Below, piece by piece: positions 8,220 through 17,263 of a stretch of 50,496 bases of DNA. The translations under genes and the position numbers were made by a program. Every line of letters begins with the position of its first letter. Positions within the stretch are counted from its first letter, which is position 1. The notes beneath the pieces were generated by a model. It ran no database searches. It was not told the origin of the DNA and saw only the letters and a program-made list of their open reading frames with translations. The stretch spans positions 1-50,496 of the forward strand of contig FAXN01000092.1 of NCBI GenBank assembly GCA_001493195.1, read 5' to 3'. Source of the DNA: Sulfurovum sp. enrichment culture clone C5 (GTDB taxonomy: Bacteria; Campylobacterota; Campylobacteria; Campylobacterales; Sulfurovaceae).

Positions 8220-9956
8220 TTATAACCTCGCTACTCTATATACTTCTTCTACCGTCGTTTTTCCATCCAACGCTTTTCTTATTCCATCTTCAAACATGGT
8301 CATAAAACCATCTTCTATGGCTTGTTTTGTCATCTCTTCTTTTGATGCATTAGATGCTATCATTCGAGATAATTTTTCGGTAATTACTAAAACTTCAGAA
8401 ATCATTTCTCTCCCACCATACCCAGAATGATTACACTCTTTGCATCCAGCTCCTTTATAAAAAGTTGGATTTTCAGGTATGTATTCTCGAATATCTTTTA
8501 AGAGATGCTCTGGAAGTTCTATCGCTGTTTTACAATGAGGACATAGTTTTCTTACAAGTCTTTGAGCTTGAATTGCTATAAGAGCACCACTAACTAAATA
8601 ACTTTCTATTCCCATATCTAAAATTCTCGTAACAGCACTAATTGCATCATTTGTGTGCAGTGTTGATAAAACTAAGTGACCAGTAAGTGCTGCTTGAATA
8701 GCAATCCTTAAAGTTTCTTGGTCTCTTATCTCACCAATCATTATTTTATCCGGATCTTGTCTTAGAATAGATCTTAATGCGGTTGAGAATGTAAGATTAG
8801 CATTGTTGTTAACTTGAACCTGCTGGATACCATTTAATTGGTATTCAACAGGGTCTTCTACGGTTATTATTTTATCTTTAACATCCCTAATGGCATTTAT
8901 TGCTCCATAAAGAGTAGTGGTTTTACCACTACCTGTTGGACCAGTAACCAAAACGATGCCATATGGTACTTTGATAGCTTCTGAAAACTTTTCAAATGAT
9001 ACTTTATTCATTCCACCATCTTCAAGTTTTATCATAACTTTTGATTTATCTAGTATCCTTAAAACTATAGATTCTCCCATTAGAGTTGGGAGTGTGGATA
9101 CCCTAAAGTCGTACTCCCTGGCATTTACTAGTTTTGTAAATCTTCCATCTTGTGGTTTTCTTTTTTCTGCAATATCTAGATTTGATAAAAGTTTCATTCT
9201 TGAATCAAGAGGAGCAAAAATATCTTTATCAAAACTATATAACTCTCGAAGTAATCCATCTACACGTATTCTTACTGTACAACTTTTTTCCAATGCCTCG
9301 ACATGTATATCACTTGCTCCAGCATATATCGAAGCTTTAATTATTATATCAATAAGTTTGATAATTGCAGAATCTTCTTCATTGTCAAAATCATTTCCTT
9401 TTTGTGTTAAATCTTTTCTTATTTCAGATATTATATTTTTAATACTTTCACTTGTTTCAAGTCTATGTAAATTTTGTGCAATTAATTTTGGTTGAGCAAA
9501 AGCAACAATTATTGGTTTTTTTGGTATTAGTCTTTGCAATGCTTCTTGTGCTTCTAGGTCAAAAGGATCTGCAAATGCTATGGTTACATTTAAATCATTT
9601 TCATCTATAGGTATTGCGCTATGTTTCATTAATTGTGCAAAAGGAAATTTCAAAAAAAGTTTCATATCAATTTCATAACCTTCTAAATTGATATATTTTA
9701 TGTTTAGTTCTTCGGCTAATTTTTCAAGCAAGTGTCCAATTTCAAAACCATCCATATGGTCTAGTTGCTCAATTGCTACTTCGCCTTGTCTTATTTTTTG
9801 TATTAAAAATTTTTCTAATACATCTTGTTTGAGAAAATTTTCTGCTATGAGATTTGCAAAAGTAATTTTTTTAGGAGGCCTCATGCGTACAAGTTTTTCA
9901 ATATCTGATTTTGTGACAATATTTTCATTTATCATCATTTGAATAACTTTTACCAT
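8220..9956 (-). CDS. mshE: Type II secretion / MSHA-type assembly ATPase (GspE family, MshE/CtsE-like)
   Basis: A 578-residue hexameric ATPase that would power pilus or pseudopilus assembly at the inner membrane. It shows Walker A GPTGSGKTTTLYG, the Asp box TVEDPVEYQ, Walker B IMIGEIRDQET and the His box GHLVLSTLHTNDA. A CPHC...CKEC zinc tetracysteine module follows in the C-terminal part. The N-terminal 150 residues form a T2SSE_N-type domain, but I see no RLGxxL-type motif of the c-di-GMP-binding MshEN domain. Its counterpart in C. jejuni is CtsE. It lies between the mshN-like and mshG genes, 26 nt and 1 nt apart. Confidence 0.93.
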   Translation of the reverse strand: MVKVIQMMINENIVTKSDIEKLVRMRPPKKITFANLIAENFLKQDVLEKFLIQKIRQGEVAIEQLDHMDGFEIGHLLEKLAEELNIKYINLEGYEIDMKLFLKFPFAQLMKHSAIPIDENDLNVTIAFADPFDLEAQEALQRLIPKKPIIVAFAQPKLIAQNLHRLETSESIKNIISEIRKDLTQKGNDFDNEEDSAIIKLIDIIIKASIYAGASDIHVEALEKSCTVRIRVDGLLRELYSFDKDIFAPLDSRMKLLSNLDIAEKRKPQDGRFTKLVNAREYDFRVSTLPTLMGESIVLRILDKSKVMIKLEDGGMNKVSFEKFSEAIKVPYGIVLVTGPTGSGKTTTLYGAINAIRDVKDKIITVEDPVEYQLNGIQQVQVNNNANLTFSTALRSILRQDPDKIMIGEIRDQETLRIAIQAALTGHLVLSTLHTNDAISAVTRILDMGIESYLVSGALIAIQAQRLVRKLCPHCKTAIELPEHLLKDIREYIPENPTFYKGAGCKECNHSGYGGREMISEVLVITEKLSRMIASNASKEEMTKQAIEDGFMTMFEDGIRKALDGKTTVEEVYRVARL

Positions 9957-9982
9957 TTTAAAAACTCCTGTTGTAATTTATA

Positions 9983-10678
9983 TTATTTATTTTCATTTTC
10001 AAACTCATTAATAATGTTTAATGCTTCTTTTGAACCAGTTTTTGATGCGTAAGCTTTTATAATCCTAACAGCTTCATTTTTATCGCCTAGATAGAATTTT
10101 GATTTTGCCATTATAATCCAACTATCTTCAATCTCTTCTGTTATTTTGTTAGTTTCAATTGCCCAAAATAATGCCTTATTATACTCTTTTTTTTCATAAT
10201 AGCTAATAGCTAAAAATAGAGAGTCATTTGGGTCGTGGGATTCATTAAATCTTTTCATTATGTCAATTAATGTAGCCACATTTGACTCTTGCGTTAATTT
10301 AACTTTTTTTCGAGTTGTTTGTGGTTGCTCGTAAGTTTCATTGTTTGCTTTAAAACTATTATCGTTTTGTTGCTTTACGTCATTACTTATATTTTGTGTA
10401 TTTGGCATGGAATATGTATCCGATGAAGCTAAATTTTTAATTTGTGATACAATTTGCTCCCCTTGTTGCTTGATGCCTATTGTTTGATTATTTTTTACTG
10501 TCTGCTTGATTTTAATTGTAGTTAAATTTGGTTCAAATATATTTAGGTTTGCATTTATCACAAGATGTAATTTTTTCTTATTGCTTAAAAGTAGTTCACT
10601 TTCTTTTTTTTCATTTATGTAATATTTTATAGAAAAAAATAACACTAAAAAACCAATAAAAAATAAAGCATATGTCAT
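9983..10678 (-). CDS. Membrane-anchored TPR protein in the MSHA position N (MshN-like; Cj1472c-like position)
   Basis: A 231-residue protein with one N-terminal membrane helix (about residues 3-18). A long low-complexity Gln/Asn/Lys-rich periplasmic linker (about 60-130) follows. The C-terminal 90 residues have two TPR-like helical repeats (SLFLAISYYEKKEYNKALFW and SWIIMAKSKFYLGDKNEAVR). Sequence similarity alone does not name it. Its place between the MshM-like and MshE-like genes is that of mshN in Vibrio and of the unnamed gene between ctsE and ctsP in Campylobacter. A scaffold role in the transenvelope complex is inferred. Confidence 0.65.
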   Translation of the reverse strand: MTYALFFIGFLVLFFSIKYYINEKKESELLLSNKKKLHLVINANLNIFEPNLTTIKIKQTVKNNQTIGIKQQGEQIVSQIKNLASSDTYSMPNTQNISNDVKQQNDNSFKANNETYEQPQTTRKKVKLTQESNVATLIDIMKRFNESHDPNDSLFLAISYYEKKEYNKALFWAIETNKITEEIEDSWIIMAKSKFYLGDKNEAVRIIKAYASKTGSKEALNIINEFENENK

Positions 10679-10726
10679 ATTTTTTTTATTTTGTATTTAG
10701 CTAATTTTTGTTCTAAAATATTAACA

Positions 10727-11542
10727 TTATGCATTTATATATCCAAGTTTTAATCCGGCTAGTTGCAAAAATTCATAAAATTTTTTATCTAAATTAGATA
10801 TTTTGGAAGGTAGTGTATCTGCATAAAATTCACATATTTCAAAGACAGTATACATTAATTTATTACACTCTCTAAAATTTCCATCTGTTAATTTAAAAAT
10901 GAGTTTAAAATCTCTCTCTTTTATGTTATTTGAAAGATCAAATAAATTTTTCTTTAAAAGTTTTTTATTTATATATGTTGTTTGCTCTTCTCTGTCTACA
11001 TTTTTTAATTCAATCATTTCCCATATTCTAGAGCTAAAATGGGTGCGGGCCAATAGCTCTTCTTTGTTGTTTTGATGAAGAGCCATTATAAATTTAATAG
11101 ATCCAGTATCAGAAAGTAATCTAATTTTTTCTAAAATATCAAGTCCATACATTTGTGCTTCATCCAATAAAAAAATAAATTCTTTTTTGTTTAAAATACT
11201 TTTTGCATATTTCACTAACCCAAGAAAATTTACTTCTGAATTATCTGGAACATTTTCTCCAGTAAAGGCATAAAATATCTGCTCTAGAAACTCTTTTTCA
11301 CTATTTGATGGAGTGTCCATATAGAAAAGTTCTTTTTGATATTTTTTTTTCTCAAAAAGATTTTTTATCAATATAGACTTTCCAGTACCAGGCTTGCCAT
11401 ATAAAATAATCATTTTAAATGGCTTGTCAATAGCATCAGCTAATTGCTTGAAAGCAATCATTGATGACTCTAGCTCTATATAGTCTTTAGTGATTATATT
11501 ATCTAAAAAAGCATTTTTTGCTATTTTAAATTTATTTTTCAT
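10727..11542 (-). CDS. mshM: ExeA/MshM-type AAA ATPase (CtsP-like)
   Basis: A 271-residue AAA ATPase of the ExeA/GspA type. Walker A is LYGKPGTGKSILIKN (about 44-58), and Walker B is FIFLLDEAQMYG with the DEAQ variant typical of this family. It also has a sensor-like KFIMALHQNNKEEL and a C-terminal helical lid (FRECNKLMYTVFEI). It overlaps the secretin gene by 11 nt. In C. jejuni the equivalent protein CtsP is a membrane-associated nucleotide-binding protein needed for DNA uptake; in Vibrio, MshM sits in the same place. It probably helps assemble the secretin, by analogy with ExeA. Confidence 0.85.
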   Translation of the reverse strand: MKNKFKIAKNAFLDNIITKDYIELESSMIAFKQLADAIDKPFKMIILYGKPGTGKSILIKNLFEKKKYQKELFYMDTPSNSEKEFLEQIFYAFTGENVPDNSEVNFLGLVKYAKSILNKKEFIFLLDEAQMYGLDILEKIRLLSDTGSIKFIMALHQNNKEELLARTHFSSRIWEMIELKNVDREEQTTYINKKLLKKNLFDLSNNIKERDFKLIFKLTDGNFRECNKLMYTVFEICEFYADTLPSKISNLDKKFYEFLQLAGLKLGYINA

Positions 11543-13121
11543 TCAATATACTATATCCTAAATCTTTCATTAGAGCATCTTTTGGTGTCTCAATAATATG
11601 TGGAGTTATAATTAGAACCAACTCCTCTGTTGTTTTTGTATTCACCTCTTTTTTAAATGCATAACTAATAATAGGTATATCACCAAGTATTGGTACTTTA
11701 CTTGATTCAATGCCTTCTTTTGATGATATAAGTCCACCAAGTATCGCATGTTCACCATCTTTAACTTTTATAACAGAAGCCAATTGTCTTCTTACTAAGT
11801 CTGGTGGCATTTTTCTTGTTCCATCACCACTAACTGTTGAATTAACTGTGTCAGAAATAGAAGGATTTATTTTAAGAGTTATCATTCCATTGTCATCAAT
11901 TTCTGGCGTAATATCAAGCAAAATGCCTGCAAATACTGAATCTACTGTTTCTCCTGTCGCTGAAGTGGAACCCCCGCCACTAGCAGATGTGCTAGCCGTT
12001 GTTATTTTATAAAATAACTCTTTGCCTACACTTATGAGTGCTGGTTGATTGTTTAGTGTCATAACCCTTGGGCTTGAAATGTTTTTTACATTACCTTGCG
12101 TTCCTAAAAATCTAACAATATCAGAAACCTCTACCTTTCCAGTAGCAAAAACAGAAGCTCCAGCAGGATTTGATTTTTCATCTCGAGCCCATTCTGTAAC
12201 TATACCTTCTGTAATTTTTGTAGGATAAATATTTCTTGCCGCTTCAAGGGTTGAGTTGACACTTAAACTTTGAAGGTTGTATATTTGCGACCAGTCAATA
12301 CCTGTTGTTTTACTATCATCAAAATTTACCGACATTATTCTCACATCTATCATAACTTGTTTTTTTATTTGCGTAGATAGGGTATCTATGTATTTTGCAA
12401 CTTTTTCTATTTGTGCTGGGGTTCCAGTTACTGTTATCATTCCAGCTTCTGGATTAACTATAGGTGCAACTGGATTATATTCCCATACTTGACCATCAGG
12501 ACCAACCCATGATTTATCGGAAGTTTTAGCAAAATGAGTACTTCCATCGCCAGCACTTATTAAGATTCTCTGAATTTCATCTCCTATATTTTTCCAAAAT
12601 AAAAATTCATTATTACTTTCTATGCTTATTCCAGTATTTGCTGATGAGCCACCACCTACATTAGTAGCAGAGCCCCCACCACTACTTGAAGAGGATGATT
12701 CACTGCTACCAGCTATTATTGTAACCCCAGCATTACTTTTTCCTATCCTGTTCCCAGCTATATAGTGAACCCTAAAAGTTTTAGTTATGAGGTATGCAAT
12801 AGTAAGTTTATTCCCCTCTATTGAATAATGTAAATCATTATCCTTTAAAACAGTATTTAAAAATGTTCGCATGGTAGCATTTTTTAATTTGACATAGTAT
12901 AGTTTTTTATTCATTCTTAATTTAGCAGCTTCGTCTTTTACTATTACGCTAAGACCACAAGTATCAGCTAAATTATCAACCATATCCCCAATTGTCAAGC
13001 TACTATCAGCAGTTACGCTAAAAAGTCTTGTATCGCATTGACCAGCATTAGCCAAACTACTCATTATTGCAAAAATAATTAAGCCCTTAAAGATTCTTTT
13101 ATTCATATTTATGAATTTCAT
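11532..13121 (-). CDS. mshL: Outer-membrane secretin of the MSHA/PilQ type (MshL/CtsD-like)
   Basis: This protein would form the outer-membrane channel. It has 529 residues. A signal peptide ends near SSLANA (about residue 26), preferably read from the second Met, MNKRIF. A small STN-type domain (about 35-110) is followed by a Ser/Gly-rich linker (about 137-165). An N1-like domain comes next, and then a C-terminal secretin barrel (about 330-520) with GEHAILGGLISSKEG, VPILGDIPIISYAFKK and the terminal strand ELVLIITPHII. A second Ser/Gly-rich loop at about 375-395 interrupts the barrel region. Its counterpart in C. jejuni is CtsD. Confidence 0.92.
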   Translation of the reverse strand: MKFINMNKRIFKGLIIFAIMSSLANAGQCDTRLFSVTADSSLTIGDMVDNLADTCGLSVIVKDEAAKLRMNKKLYYVKLKNATMRTFLNTVLKDNDLHYSIEGNKLTIAYLITKTFRVHYIAGNRIGKSNAGVTIIAGSSESSSSSSGGGSATNVGGGSSANTGISIESNNEFLFWKNIGDEIQRILISAGDGSTHFAKTSDKSWVGPDGQVWEYNPVAPIVNPEAGMITVTGTPAQIEKVAKYIDTLSTQIKKQVMIDVRIMSVNFDDSKTTGIDWSQIYNLQSLSVNSTLEAARNIYPTKITEGIVTEWARDEKSNPAGASVFATGKVEVSDIVRFLGTQGNVKNISSPRVMTLNNQPALISVGKELFYKITTASTSASGGGSTSATGETVDSVFAGILLDITPEIDDNGMITLKINPSISDTVNSTVSGDGTRKMPPDLVRRQLASVIKVKDGEHAILGGLISSKEGIESSKVPILGDIPIISYAFKKEVNTKTTEELVLIITPHIIETPKDALMKDLGYSILNEK

Positions 13122-13126
13122 AATTA

Positions 13127-13567
13127 CTACCTCCCTTGAATTTTAATCAAATTTTTGTTTTTAGAGCTATTGTTCAAATAAACTTTTTTATTTTTTTGAC
13201 CATTGCTCAAATCAACACTGTTTGGACTAATTTTGGTTATTTTATAAGCACCAGTTGTGTCACCTACTTTTTTCCATCCCCCACCAATATAGGCTTTGCC
13301 ATTCATTATAGCGCTTACCTTGGTGGTATTTGAATCTTCTTCATCACCTTTTGGCATTATGATTGCACCAGTAGTTTTGTTTCTATCATAATAAACAAAA
13401 GGGTCTGAAACTTTATCAAAGAGAGATCCATTTAGTCCACCCCTAGGTGATTGTATTTGAGATACTTTTTGATCTATATCTTTTATACTAAGTGTTGTAG
13501 CAATTAATGCAGTAGATAAGGTTGCCCATAAGAATATTTTATATTTCATTGGTTGTTTATCCCCCAT
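13127..13567 (-). CDS. Small bitopic secretin-associated protein (MshK/CtsR position, PilP/GspC-like)
   Basis: A 146-residue protein with one N-terminal membrane helix (about 8-25). A periplasmic region contains the beta-rich segment GKAYIGGGWKKVGDTTGAYK followed by KITKISPNSVDL. This resembles the PilP/GspC homology region, which binds the secretin N-domains. It sits between the PilO-like and secretin genes, the position of mshK in Vibrio and ctsR in Campylobacter. It overlaps the upstream gene by 22 nt and ends 5 nt before the secretin start. The family assignment rests mainly on position and fold-type resemblance. Confidence 0.6.
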   Translation of the reverse strand: MGDKQPMKYKIFLWATLSTALIATTLSIKDIDQKVSQIQSPRGGLNGSLFDKVSDPFVYYDRNKTTGAIIMPKGDEEDSNTTKVSAIMNGKAYIGGGWKKVGDTTGAYKITKISPNSVDLSNGQKNKKVYLNNSSKNKNLIKIQGR

Positions 13568-14205
13568 ACTGAGATATTAAGATCCGCCAATATACCAGAT
13601 CTCTTTTTATTAACTTTTAGCTGACTACCATATATGTCGGTCACAAGTCTATTTTGCTCTATGTCATTCATGAATTTTAGTATATCTTTATATTCGCCTT
13701 GACATTTAATTTTAATTTCCAAAACATGACCAAAAGTTGTTTGATTTGATTCTGTAAAATTATTATCCAATTTCAGTATGCTAACATTATGATTAGATGC
13801 TGTTGTAGTAATAGAGTCCAAAAAAGTTGACCAGCTTTTTTTATCAAAAATCATATCTTCTAATTTATGCATACTATTATTAATTAGAGTTGTTTTATTT
13901 TCCAAATCCAAAATAGTCTGTTTTTTTTGTTTGATATCATTTGACAACTGCTTAACTTTAAAGTCTTTATCCCCATTTACAGTGATGGAGGCCATGTATT
14001 GTTGCTGTTCATCTAAAACTTTTTGGGTTTTTTCTTTTTCCCCAGCCGTATAATTATATCTATCTTCTGCAATAGGTAAAAGAATATAATATGCCAAGAA
14101 AGCAATTAATAATCCAGAACCATAAATCATAAGATTTTTTTCATTTTCTTGTTTAGCGTTTAGATATATATCTAATTTTTCGAGTATGTTTTCTAAAAAA
14201 ATCAT
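13546..14205 (-). CDS. PilO-like inner-membrane assembly protein (MshJ-like)
   Basis: A 219-residue bitopic protein. A short cytoplasmic N terminus is followed by a membrane helix (about 25-45, IYGSGLLIAFLAYYILLPIA). Next comes a periplasmic coiled coil (about 55-120, DIKQKKQTILDLENKT) and a ferredoxin-like domain at about 125-219. This is the architecture of PilO/GspM/MshJ. It overlaps the mshI-like gene by 4 nt (ATGA) and the next gene by 22 nt, so the three are translationally coupled. It would align with the PilN part of the upstream gene to form the inner-membrane ring. Confidence 0.7.
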   Translation of the reverse strand: MIFLENILEKLDIYLNAKQENEKNLMIYGSGLLIAFLAYYILLPIAEDRYNYTAGEKEKTQKVLDEQQQYMASITVNGDKDFKVKQLSNDIKQKKQTILDLENKTTLINNSMHKLEDMIFDKKSWSTFLDSITTTASNHNVSILKLDNNFTESNQTTFGHVLEIKIKCQGEYKDILKFMNDIEQNRLVTDIYGSQLKVNKKRSGILADLNISVWGINNQ

Positions 14206-15743
14206 TTTAACTCCATTGTAAGCACACCTTGATAGAATGAGCTATTTTGATCTTTTTCCAATAATTTCATATTGATATTTTCTATATTTGTATTTTTTTC
14301 AGAGATAAATTTGATAAATTCTGTTATTTTTTTATCATTATCTCCTGCCAAACTGATAGAAATATTATTATCACTATTTTGGAATTTTTCTATGGTTACA
14401 CCAAACTTCTTCAAGTCATTTGATAAATCATAATATATTTTTGATTTCATCGCATAATTTACTTTTTTGTTAAAAATACTATCCAAAGTTTGTGCTTTTG
14501 AATTATAAGCATCCCTTTTCGCTTTTTCTCCTATACCTAGCGTCTTGAGTTCATTTTCTTTCTCAGAAATTTGTTTTTTATATTTTTCAACTTCTGGAGT
14601 AAGTTCTTCAGATGTACTAACATTATAATACGATTGCGCATCGTTTACATAAGAGTATATTAAGTAATAAAGAGGCATAGCAAGACCAATAACAGTAGCC
14701 GCTCCAGCTGCCATTAAAAATTTACCGCCAGCTCTTTGAGAAAAAGAAGGAGGTCTTAGGAATTGTGTTAAATTTACAATGGAATTTGAATCATCAATAT
14801 AGTCAATAGAGGTTTTCGCTAACATTAATTCTAATGGAGTTGATTTTGTATGATTAATGTGTGAAAAGCCTAGACCAAAGTCCCAGACATCAGAAGTGCT
14901 ACCTATATAGTTTAAAATATATTTATGACATAAAGGTATATCACCTATGTCACTACCTATAAATATTTTATCAATGACATCAATTTTTAGCGCTCTTTTG
15001 GAATAAACTATTACCTCGTTAATCGATAAAAAGAAATTGCCAAATATTTTAGCAAGTGTTTGAGAGATATTCGAGTCTATTCCATATAAATTATCTTTTG
15101 AAAGAAGTTCTACAAATGATTCTCTATCCGTATGAGCTCCGATTGCCTCACAATATTTATCATGTAACTTATCTATAGAATAGTCTAAATTCTTACTATA
15201 CATGAAATTTCCATCTTTATAAATGGATATAAATGCATCTTTTTGCATTAAATATATAAAGATATGAACTTCATTTGAACTTAATGCATTATTTTTGTAT
15301 AGAGTTTTACATAATAATGGAGCAGGGGCAACAAGATCTATATATTTGGTATTTTTTTTATGATGCTCAAATAGTGTATAATTCTCTTCAGATTTTGTAG
15401 TAAAAACATGAAAGAGTCTTTCGTCAGTTGCACTTTCTGATTCTATATATCCTATGAGATTTTCACTCTCTTCCTCACTTATACCAAGCTCTTCTTGTAT
15501 TTTAATTTCAATAGCACTTGCCATATCTTCATCGGGAATTCTACGGCTCATATTGATTGAAGCAATTAGAAGGTCTTTGCTGGAGATAAAAGATGATACA
15601 AATTGATTTTCTGAATAGGATGGTTTTGGTATCAATTCTATAGAATTGTTTTTAACGATGGAATACCTATTTTCATAAGGGTCAATCGCAAGAATGCTAC
15701 TAAAAGGCGATTTAGATGACTGTATCTTTTTAAACATGGACAC
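14202..15743 (-). CDS. PilM-PilN fusion-type assembly protein (MshI-like)
   Basis: First gene of the MSHA/cts-like operon, 513 residues. The N-terminal 330 residues look like a divergent actin-fold PilM/GspL cytoplasmic domain: it begins ILAIDPYENRYSIVK and has a later VIDKIFIGSDIGDIPL. A membrane helix follows at about 343-365 (FLMAAGAATVIGLAMPLYYL). A coiled coil (about 380-420) and a PilN-like periplasmic domain complete it. PilM and PilN are separate genes in many type IV pilus systems, so this is the GspL-like fused form. An AAAGG ribosome site lies 5 nt before the ATG. A TAGAAT box at 15767-15772 could be the operon's own -10. Confidence 0.7.
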   Translation of the reverse strand: MSMFKKIQSSKSPFSSILAIDPYENRYSIVKNNSIELIPKPSYSENQFVSSFISSKDLLIASINMSRRIPDEDMASAIEIKIQEELGISEEESENLIGYIESESATDERLFHVFTTKSEENYTLFEHHKKNTKYIDLVAPAPLLCKTLYKNNALSSNEVHIFIYLMQKDAFISIYKDGNFMYSKNLDYSIDKLHDKYCEAIGAHTDRESFVELLSKDNLYGIDSNISQTLAKIFGNFFLSINEVIVYSKRALKIDVIDKIFIGSDIGDIPLCHKYILNYIGSTSDVWDFGLGFSHINHTKSTPLELMLAKTSIDYIDDSNSIVNLTQFLRPPSFSQRAGGKFLMAAGAATVIGLAMPLYYLIYSYVNDAQSYYNVSTSEELTPEVEKYKKQISEKENELKTLGIGEKAKRDAYNSKAQTLDSIFNKKVNYAMKSKIYYDLSNDLKKFGVTIEKFQNSDNNISISLAGDNDKKITEFIKFISEKNTNIENINMKLLEKDQNSSFYQGVLTMELK

Positions 15744-15766
15744 CTTTCTTAATAAAGATTAACCTA

Positions 15767-15772
15767 ATTCTA
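15767..15772 (-). promoter_or_regulatory. Possible -10 box for the MSHA/cts-like operon
   Basis: On the reverse strand TAGAAT is preceded by TTG and lies 23 nt before the mshI-like ATG, inside the 58-nt gap after era. A T-rich stretch replaces a clear -35, as is common in Campylobacterota. Evidence is weak. Confidence 0.3.
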
Positions 15773-15801
15773 CAATTTAAATATTTAAATAAATCTTAAT
15801 A

Positions 15802-16689
15802 TTAAAATATATAACCAAAATTTTCTAATTCTTCTTTATTTTTACTCCATCCGCTCTTTACGGACACAAAAAGCTCTAGATGGATTTTTTTAGCAGAAAA
15901 TTTTTCTATATTTTTACGAGCATGTATTCCAATTCTTTTTATGCCTTCTCCATTTTTTCCTATAATCATTTTTTTTTGTATATCTTTTTCTACAATTACA
16001 GTTGCTAGAATCTTATCTAAATGTACGTTTTCTTCGATCTTATCGATTATAACATCGCTTTCATATGGTATTTCATCGCTCATATTTTCAAAAATAGATT
16101 CTCTTATAAACTCTTTATAAATAGAACGAATGTGTTCTGTAGTTAAAATTTCATCATCATAAAGCCAAGGATGTTCCGGTATATATTTGGATACAAGTTC
16201 TATCAGCTCTTTTTTTCCAACATTTTTATTTACTGAAAATGGGATAATAGCTTCAAAATGTTCTTGAAATTTTTGATATTCTCCAAGTTTTTGTAGCAAT
16301 TTAGCTTGTGGAATTTGATCTATTTTATTTAAAACTATTATATGTTTAGTTTTTTTTCTTTCATTTAGCTCTAAAAATTTTTCATATTCATCTGTTTTGT
16401 CACTAGCTGGTGCAATGAAAAGTATCAAATCGCAATCGCCAATAGCTTTTAAAGCTTCTTCTAACATAAACTTGTTTAATAGTTTTTCTTTTTTATGGAT
16501 ACCAGGGGTGTCTATAAAAATTAATTGCGAGTTTTCGTGCATAACAATTATTTGCATTCTTTTTCTAGTAGCTTGTGCTTTTTTTGACACCATAGCCACT
16601 CTTTCACCAACAAGTAAGTTTAAAATAGAACTTTTCCCTGCATTTGGTCTTCCAACTACTGCTATAAAGCCAGCTTTTTTATTTTCCAT
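15802..16689 (-). CDS. era: GTPase Era
   Basis: Era binds 16S rRNA and helps small-subunit maturation. The 295-residue protein has G1 GRPNAGKSSILN, G3 DTPGIHKK and G4 LNKIDQIP in the N-terminal G domain (about 1-170). A C-terminal KH domain carries IIGKNGEGIKRIGI. The usual Era G1 is GRPNVGKST; the Ala/Ser variant here keeps the P-loop. The gene starts 37 nt after rplI. In Campylobacter hslV and hslU lie between these two genes; they are absent here. Confidence 0.97.
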   Translation of the reverse strand: MENKKAGFIAVVGRPNAGKSSILNLLVGERVAMVSKKAQATRKRMQIIVMHENSQLIFIDTPGIHKKEKLLNKFMLEEALKAIGDCDLILFIAPASDKTDEYEKFLELNERKKTKHIIVLNKIDQIPQAKLLQKLGEYQKFQEHFEAIIPFSVNKNVGKKELIELVSKYIPEHPWLYDDEILTTEHIRSIYKEFIRESIFENMSDEIPYESDVIIDKIEENVHLDKILATVIVEKDIQKKMIIGKNGEGIKRIGIHARKNIEKFSAKKIHLELFVSVKSGWSKNKEELENFGYIF

Positions 16690-16725
16690 TTAATTCCTAA
16701 AATATAGTTTGTTTTTTTAAGTATA

Positions 16726-17172
16726 TTAGTCTACACCTATAATTTCTACTTTTAATTTTGCATGTATGCCGTGACCAAGTTTTAAATCAACCTCGTGAAT
16801 GCCAGTAGATTTTATAGATTTATCTAAATGAATATTTTTTTTATCACATTCAAAACCAAATTGTTCTTTTATGGCAGTTGCTATATCACTATTGCCAACA
16901 GAACCTTGTATCCCCACTGGCGCATTATGTTTTTTAATTATTATATTTTTAGCTTCTAGCTCTTTTTTTTCTTTGTTTAATCTTTCAATTTCTTCTTTTT
17001 CAAGTTTTTCTTTAAGTGCCAGTTCGGCTTTATAGTTTTCTACAACCTCTGGAGTAGCAAGTTTTGCAAAACCTTTTCCTATGAGAAAATTTTGACCATA
17101 TCCATCTTTTACATCTTTTATTTCACCAGCAGATCCTAGTGTTTTTACATCTTTTATTAGTAGTACTTTCAC
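16726..17172 (-). CDS. rplI: 50S ribosomal protein L9
   Basis: A 148-residue L9. The N-terminal domain has the signature VKTLGSAGEIKDVKDGYGQNFLI. A long charged connecting helix follows (about 50-78, KEKLEKEEIERLNKEKKELE), then the C-terminal rRNA-binding domain with GSVGNSDIATAIKEQFGFE. It lies directly upstream of era on the same strand and is probably co-transcribed with it. Confidence 0.97.
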   Translation of the reverse strand: MKVLLIKDVKTLGSAGEIKDVKDGYGQNFLIGKGFAKLATPEVVENYKAELALKEKLEKEEIERLNKEKKELEAKNIIIKKHNAPVGIQGSVGNSDIATAIKEQFGFECDKKNIHLDKSIKSTGIHEVDLKLGHGIHAKLKVEIIGVD

Positions 17173-17263
17173 TAATATTCCTTTGTTGTCTAAAGTTATT
17201 TTATTTTATATTGTACCAAAAATATTATAATCATCAATTGAGGTTTGTTGTTTAAAGAGTTTT

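Noticed and set aside
8917-9495. Open frame of 192 codons on the plus strand opposite mshE
   Set aside because: Antisense to the conserved ATPase core; no motif of its own.
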